Source: Taishania sp965247975
Lineage (GTDB): Bacteria; Bacteroidota; Bacteroidia; Flavobacteriales_D; Crocinitomicaceae
Length of the DNA stretch: 64,000 nt
NCBI GenBank assembly: GCA_965247975.1
Contig: OZ252050.1
Location: 2,914,001-2,978,000, forward strand
Direction: 5' to 3'
Positions 61,831 through 64,000 of the stretch are shown here, one piece after another (position 1 is the first letter of the stretch; each line of letters starts with the position of its first letter). The notes below the pieces were generated by a model, which did not search any database, was not told where the DNA came from, and saw nothing but the letters and a program-made list of their open reading frames with translations. The position numbers were made by a program, and so were the translations under genes.

Positions 61831-62558
61831 AGACGGCACTTGTAACTGGAGCTTCGCGTGGACTTGGAAGAGCAATCGCAATCCAAATTTCAAAAGATTT
61901 AGGATACCATATTATTATCAATTTTGCGGGTAATGAAGTTGCTGCGAAAGAAACCTTAGCGACCATTGAAGCAAATGGAGGAACGGCAGAAATCATGCAA
62001 TTTGATGTGAAAAACGGCGAAGAAGTGAAAAGCAAAATTTCGCAATGGATGGAGAATAATCCAGACAAAAACATCGAAGTTTTGGTGAATAATGCTGGCA
62101 TCACGCGAGATAATATTTTTCCAATGGTGAGCGAACAAGATTGGGACGATGTTTTGAATACAAGTGTAAAAGGTATGTACAATTGCACACAAGCTGTTAT
62201 TCAAAAAATGCTTCGTGCTCGTTCTGGTCGCATCATCAACATTGCAAGCCTCAGCGGACTTAAAGGTGTTCCAGGACAAACCAATTATTCAGCTGCAAAA
62301 GGTGCCATGATTGCATCAACAAAAGCATTGTCGCAAGAAGTTGCAAAGCGAAAAATCACAGTAAATGCGATTGCTCCCGGTTTTATTGAAACAGACATGA
62401 CTAGTGAGCTTGATCAGGAACAATTGAAACAAATGGTTCCTGCAAATCGTTTTGGATTACCAGAAGAAGTGGCGCATTTAGCGAGTTTCTTGGCTTCTGA
62501 CAAAGCGGCTTACATTACTGGAGAAGTTATTAATATTAACGGGGGAGTTTACGCTTAA
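61827..62558 (+). CDS. FabG-like 3-oxoacyl-ACP reductase, pigment cluster
   Basis: 243 residues, a classical short-chain dehydrogenase. NADPH-binding TGASRGLG (7-14) and NNAG (88-91); catalytic Ser in NIASLSG (141-143 region), Tyr154 and Lys158 in YSAAK; the PGFIETDM segment follows. It overlaps the lyase gene by 4 bp and is 2 bp from the ketosynthase, so the four plus-strand genes are co-transcribed. It likely reduces the beta-keto intermediate during polyene extension. Confidence 0.93.
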   Translation: MKTALVTGASRGLGRAIAIQISKDLGYHIIINFAGNEVAAKETLATIEANGGTAEIMQFDVKNGEEVKSKISQWMENNPDKNIEVLVNNAGITRDNIFPMVSEQDWDDVLNTSVKGMYNCTQAVIQKMLRARSGRIINIASLSGLKGVPGQTNYSAAKGAMIASTKALSQEVAKRKITVNAIAPGFIETDMTSELDQEQLKQMVPANRFGLPEEVAHLASFLASDKAAYITGEVININGGVYA

Positions 62559-62560
62559 TC

Positions 62561-63784
62561 ATGGAACATCGCGTTGTAATTACTGGAATTGGCTTGTATT
62601 CTTGTCTTGGTGAGAACACAGATCTTGTGCTCGACTCCTTGCGCAATGGAAAAAGCGGAATCATTTACGATGAAAGTAGAAAAGATTTTGGATATCGTTC
62701 TTGTCTGACCGGTTTTGTTCCGGAACCAGATTTGAAACCATTTTTGGGTCGACGTGAACGCATAGGCATGCATGAACCTGCTATGTTTGCGTATATGTCT
62801 ACGCGCGAAGCCTTGGCGCAAGCACAATTGGATGTTGACTTTTTAGAAAAAACAGAAACTGGAATTATTTTCGGAAACGACTCAACCGCGGGGGCTGTTA
62901 TCAATACCATCGACAAAGTGCGCGAGCGAAAAGACACAACACTTATTGGAAGTGGAGATATTTTTCAAAACATGAATTGTACGGTAAACATGAATTTGTC
63001 GACAATTTATAAATTGAAAGGTATTAACATTTCTATGTCGGCCGCTTGTGCATCCGGTTCTCATGCTATTGGAATGGGTTATTTGCTCATCAAACAAGGT
63101 TTGCAAGACCGTGTGATTTGTGGTGGAGCTCAAGAAATTAATCTATACGCAATGGCTAGTTTTGATGGTTTGGGAGCTTTCTCAATCAATCAAGAAGATC
63201 CAACAAAAGCAAGCAGACCGTTTGACAAAGACCGAGATGGATTAGTTCCGTCAGGAGGTTCGGCTACGGTGATCATAGAATCGTTGGAATCAGCTTTAAA
63301 AAGAAATGCACCTATTTTAGGAGAAATTGTAGGTTATGGATTTTCTTCAAACGGAGATCATATTTCCAATCCAAATTTTGATGGACAATTTCGTTCCCTA
63401 AATATGGCATTGAAACAAGCTAACATTGATCCTTCAGTGGTTGATTATGTGAACGCACATGCAACTTCAACACCAATCGGAGATACAACAGAAGCACAAG
63501 CCATCTTTAAAGTTTTCGGTGGAAAAGTTCCTGTGAGTTCTACAAAAAGTATGACAGGACATGAATGTTGGATGGCTGGAGCGAGTGAAATTGCTTATTC
63601 GCTCTTAATGATGCATAATGATTTCATTGCGCCAAACATTAACTTCGAAAACCCAGATGAAGATTCAGCAAAAATCAACATCATTCCAGAATACAAAGAA
63701 CACAAAATAGATTGCTTCCTTTCAAACTCTTTTGGCTTTGGAGGAACAAATTCTTCACTAATTATTAAAAAATTTATAAAATAG
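62561..63784 (+). CDS. Beta-ketoacyl-ACP synthase, pigment cluster
   Basis: 407 residues, thiolase fold. Active-site Cys163 in MSAACASGSHAIG, His300 in NAHATSTPIGD, and His334 in KSMTGHECW complete the C-H-H triad of FabF-like condensing enzymes. The conserved GGTNSS end is present. All catalytic residues are intact, so it should perform decarboxylative condensation, not act as chain-length factor. It sits between the ketoreductase and an ACP. Confidence 0.93.
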   Translation: MEHRVVITGIGLYSCLGENTDLVLDSLRNGKSGIIYDESRKDFGYRSCLTGFVPEPDLKPFLGRRERIGMHEPAMFAYMSTREALAQAQLDVDFLEKTETGIIFGNDSTAGAVINTIDKVRERKDTTLIGSGDIFQNMNCTVNMNLSTIYKLKGINISMSAACASGSHAIGMGYLLIKQGLQDRVICGGAQEINLYAMASFDGLGAFSINQEDPTKASRPFDKDRDGLVPSGGSATVIIESLESALKRNAPILGEIVGYGFSSNGDHISNPNFDGQFRSLNMALKQANIDPSVVDYVNAHATSTPIGDTTEAQAIFKVFGGKVPVSSTKSMTGHECWMAGASEIAYSLLMMHNDFIAPNINFENPDEDSAKINIIPEYKEHKIDCFLSNSFGFGGTNSSLIIKKFIK

Positions 63785-63799
63785 TTTTATCTTGCACCC

Positions 63800-64000
63800 A
63801 TGAATAGAGCAGAGATCATAGAAACAACGAAACGTTTTCTTTCAGAGGAGTTTGAGGTGGACATTGATGCCATTCAACCTGAAAACAACATGCACAAAAC
63901 TTTGGATTTAGATAGTCTTGATTATGTTGATCTGGTTGTAGTTATTGAAGAAAACCTTGGTTTCAAACCTACATCAGACGATTTTAAAGCCATTCAAACT
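63800..64000 (+). CDS. Acyl carrier protein, C-terminus beyond window
   Basis: ATG 63800 opens 67 codons that run off the window. The phosphopantetheine attachment site is Ser39 in TLDLDSLDYVDLVV, in the usual helix-2 position, with acidic residues after it. It starts 15 bp past the ketosynthase stop. It is the carrier for the growing polyene of the neighbouring condensing enzyme, probably distinct from the housekeeping ACP. Confidence 0.92.
   Translation, partial: MNRAEIIETTKRFLSEEFEVDIDAIQPENNMHKTLDLDSLDYVDLVVVIEENLGFKPTSDDFKAIQT

Overview
The window is AT-rich DNA from a member of the Bacteroidota, most likely order Flavobacteriales. A Fluviicola/Crocinitomicaceae-like or Flavobacterium-like lineage would fit, but the family is not settled. 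The evidence is four proteins ending in type IX secretion (T9SS) sorting domains, two-gene ECF sigma/anti-sigma loci, a TPR-AraC membrane regulator, a near-ideal TAnnTTTG -7 box, little Shine-Dalgarno sequence, and the start of a flexirubin (dialkylresorcinol/aryl-polyene) pigment cluster with a Flavobacterium-type tyrosine ammonia-lyase. No tRNA, rRNA or CRISPR array was recognised.

Left end (1-5.5 kb): an undescribed-looking peptide island. A radical SAM/SPASM maturase cut by the window edge lies downstream of a 61-codon candidate precursor, with a perfect 12-bp hairpin between them. A roughly 50-bp element containing AGTCAA-N9-TTGACT lies upstream of the precursor and again upstream of a T9SS-exported Ig-like protein, suggesting shared control. 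Two paralogous small peptides with double-glycine-type leaders follow, then a TPR/AraC regulator that is convergent with the second peptide.

6-35 kb: mostly ordinary chromosomal genes. They include OmpA-like and DUF6624-like envelope proteins, a DUF3419/BtaA-like transferase, small stress or detoxification enzymes (SRPBCC, DinB/YfiT, GNAT), a huge Asp-box T9SS protein, a GT2-DUF2062 fusion, a prolyl oligopeptidase, two ECF sigma loci, a paired M16 protease operon, a collagen-like protein and a VIT1-type transporter.

35.3-37.1 kb: an IS110-family insertion sequence has split a DUF1801 gene. The element can be delimited to the base with a CT core. Its upstream non-coding end can be read as a bridge RNA whose loops match both the interrupted target and the element's own ends.

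37-52 kb: lipoproteins, a POT-like transporter, an NfeD-flotillin pair, a six-Kazal-repeat T9SS protein, cutC plus a GH20 hexosaminidase, 3-hydroxyacyl-CoA dehydrogenase, and three tandem FKBP-type isomerases. Two large structured intergenic elements flank the FKBP genes.

52.4-64 kb: the pigment cluster, arranged divergently around 59 kb. On the minus strand are a 1270-residue MMPL exporter-acyltransferase-methyltransferase fusion, a phytoene-desaturase-like flavoprotein and a halogenase-like flavoprotein. On the plus strand are an O-methyltransferase, tyrosine ammonia-lyase, ketoreductase, ketosynthase and an acyl carrier protein cut by the window end. The lyase would make the 4-hydroxycinnamoyl starter, the ketosynthase/reductase/ACP would extend it, and the minus-strand genes would tailor and move the product.

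Across the window, four intergenic spacers carry short arrays of a degenerate 7-bp unit (consensus GGATRTT).
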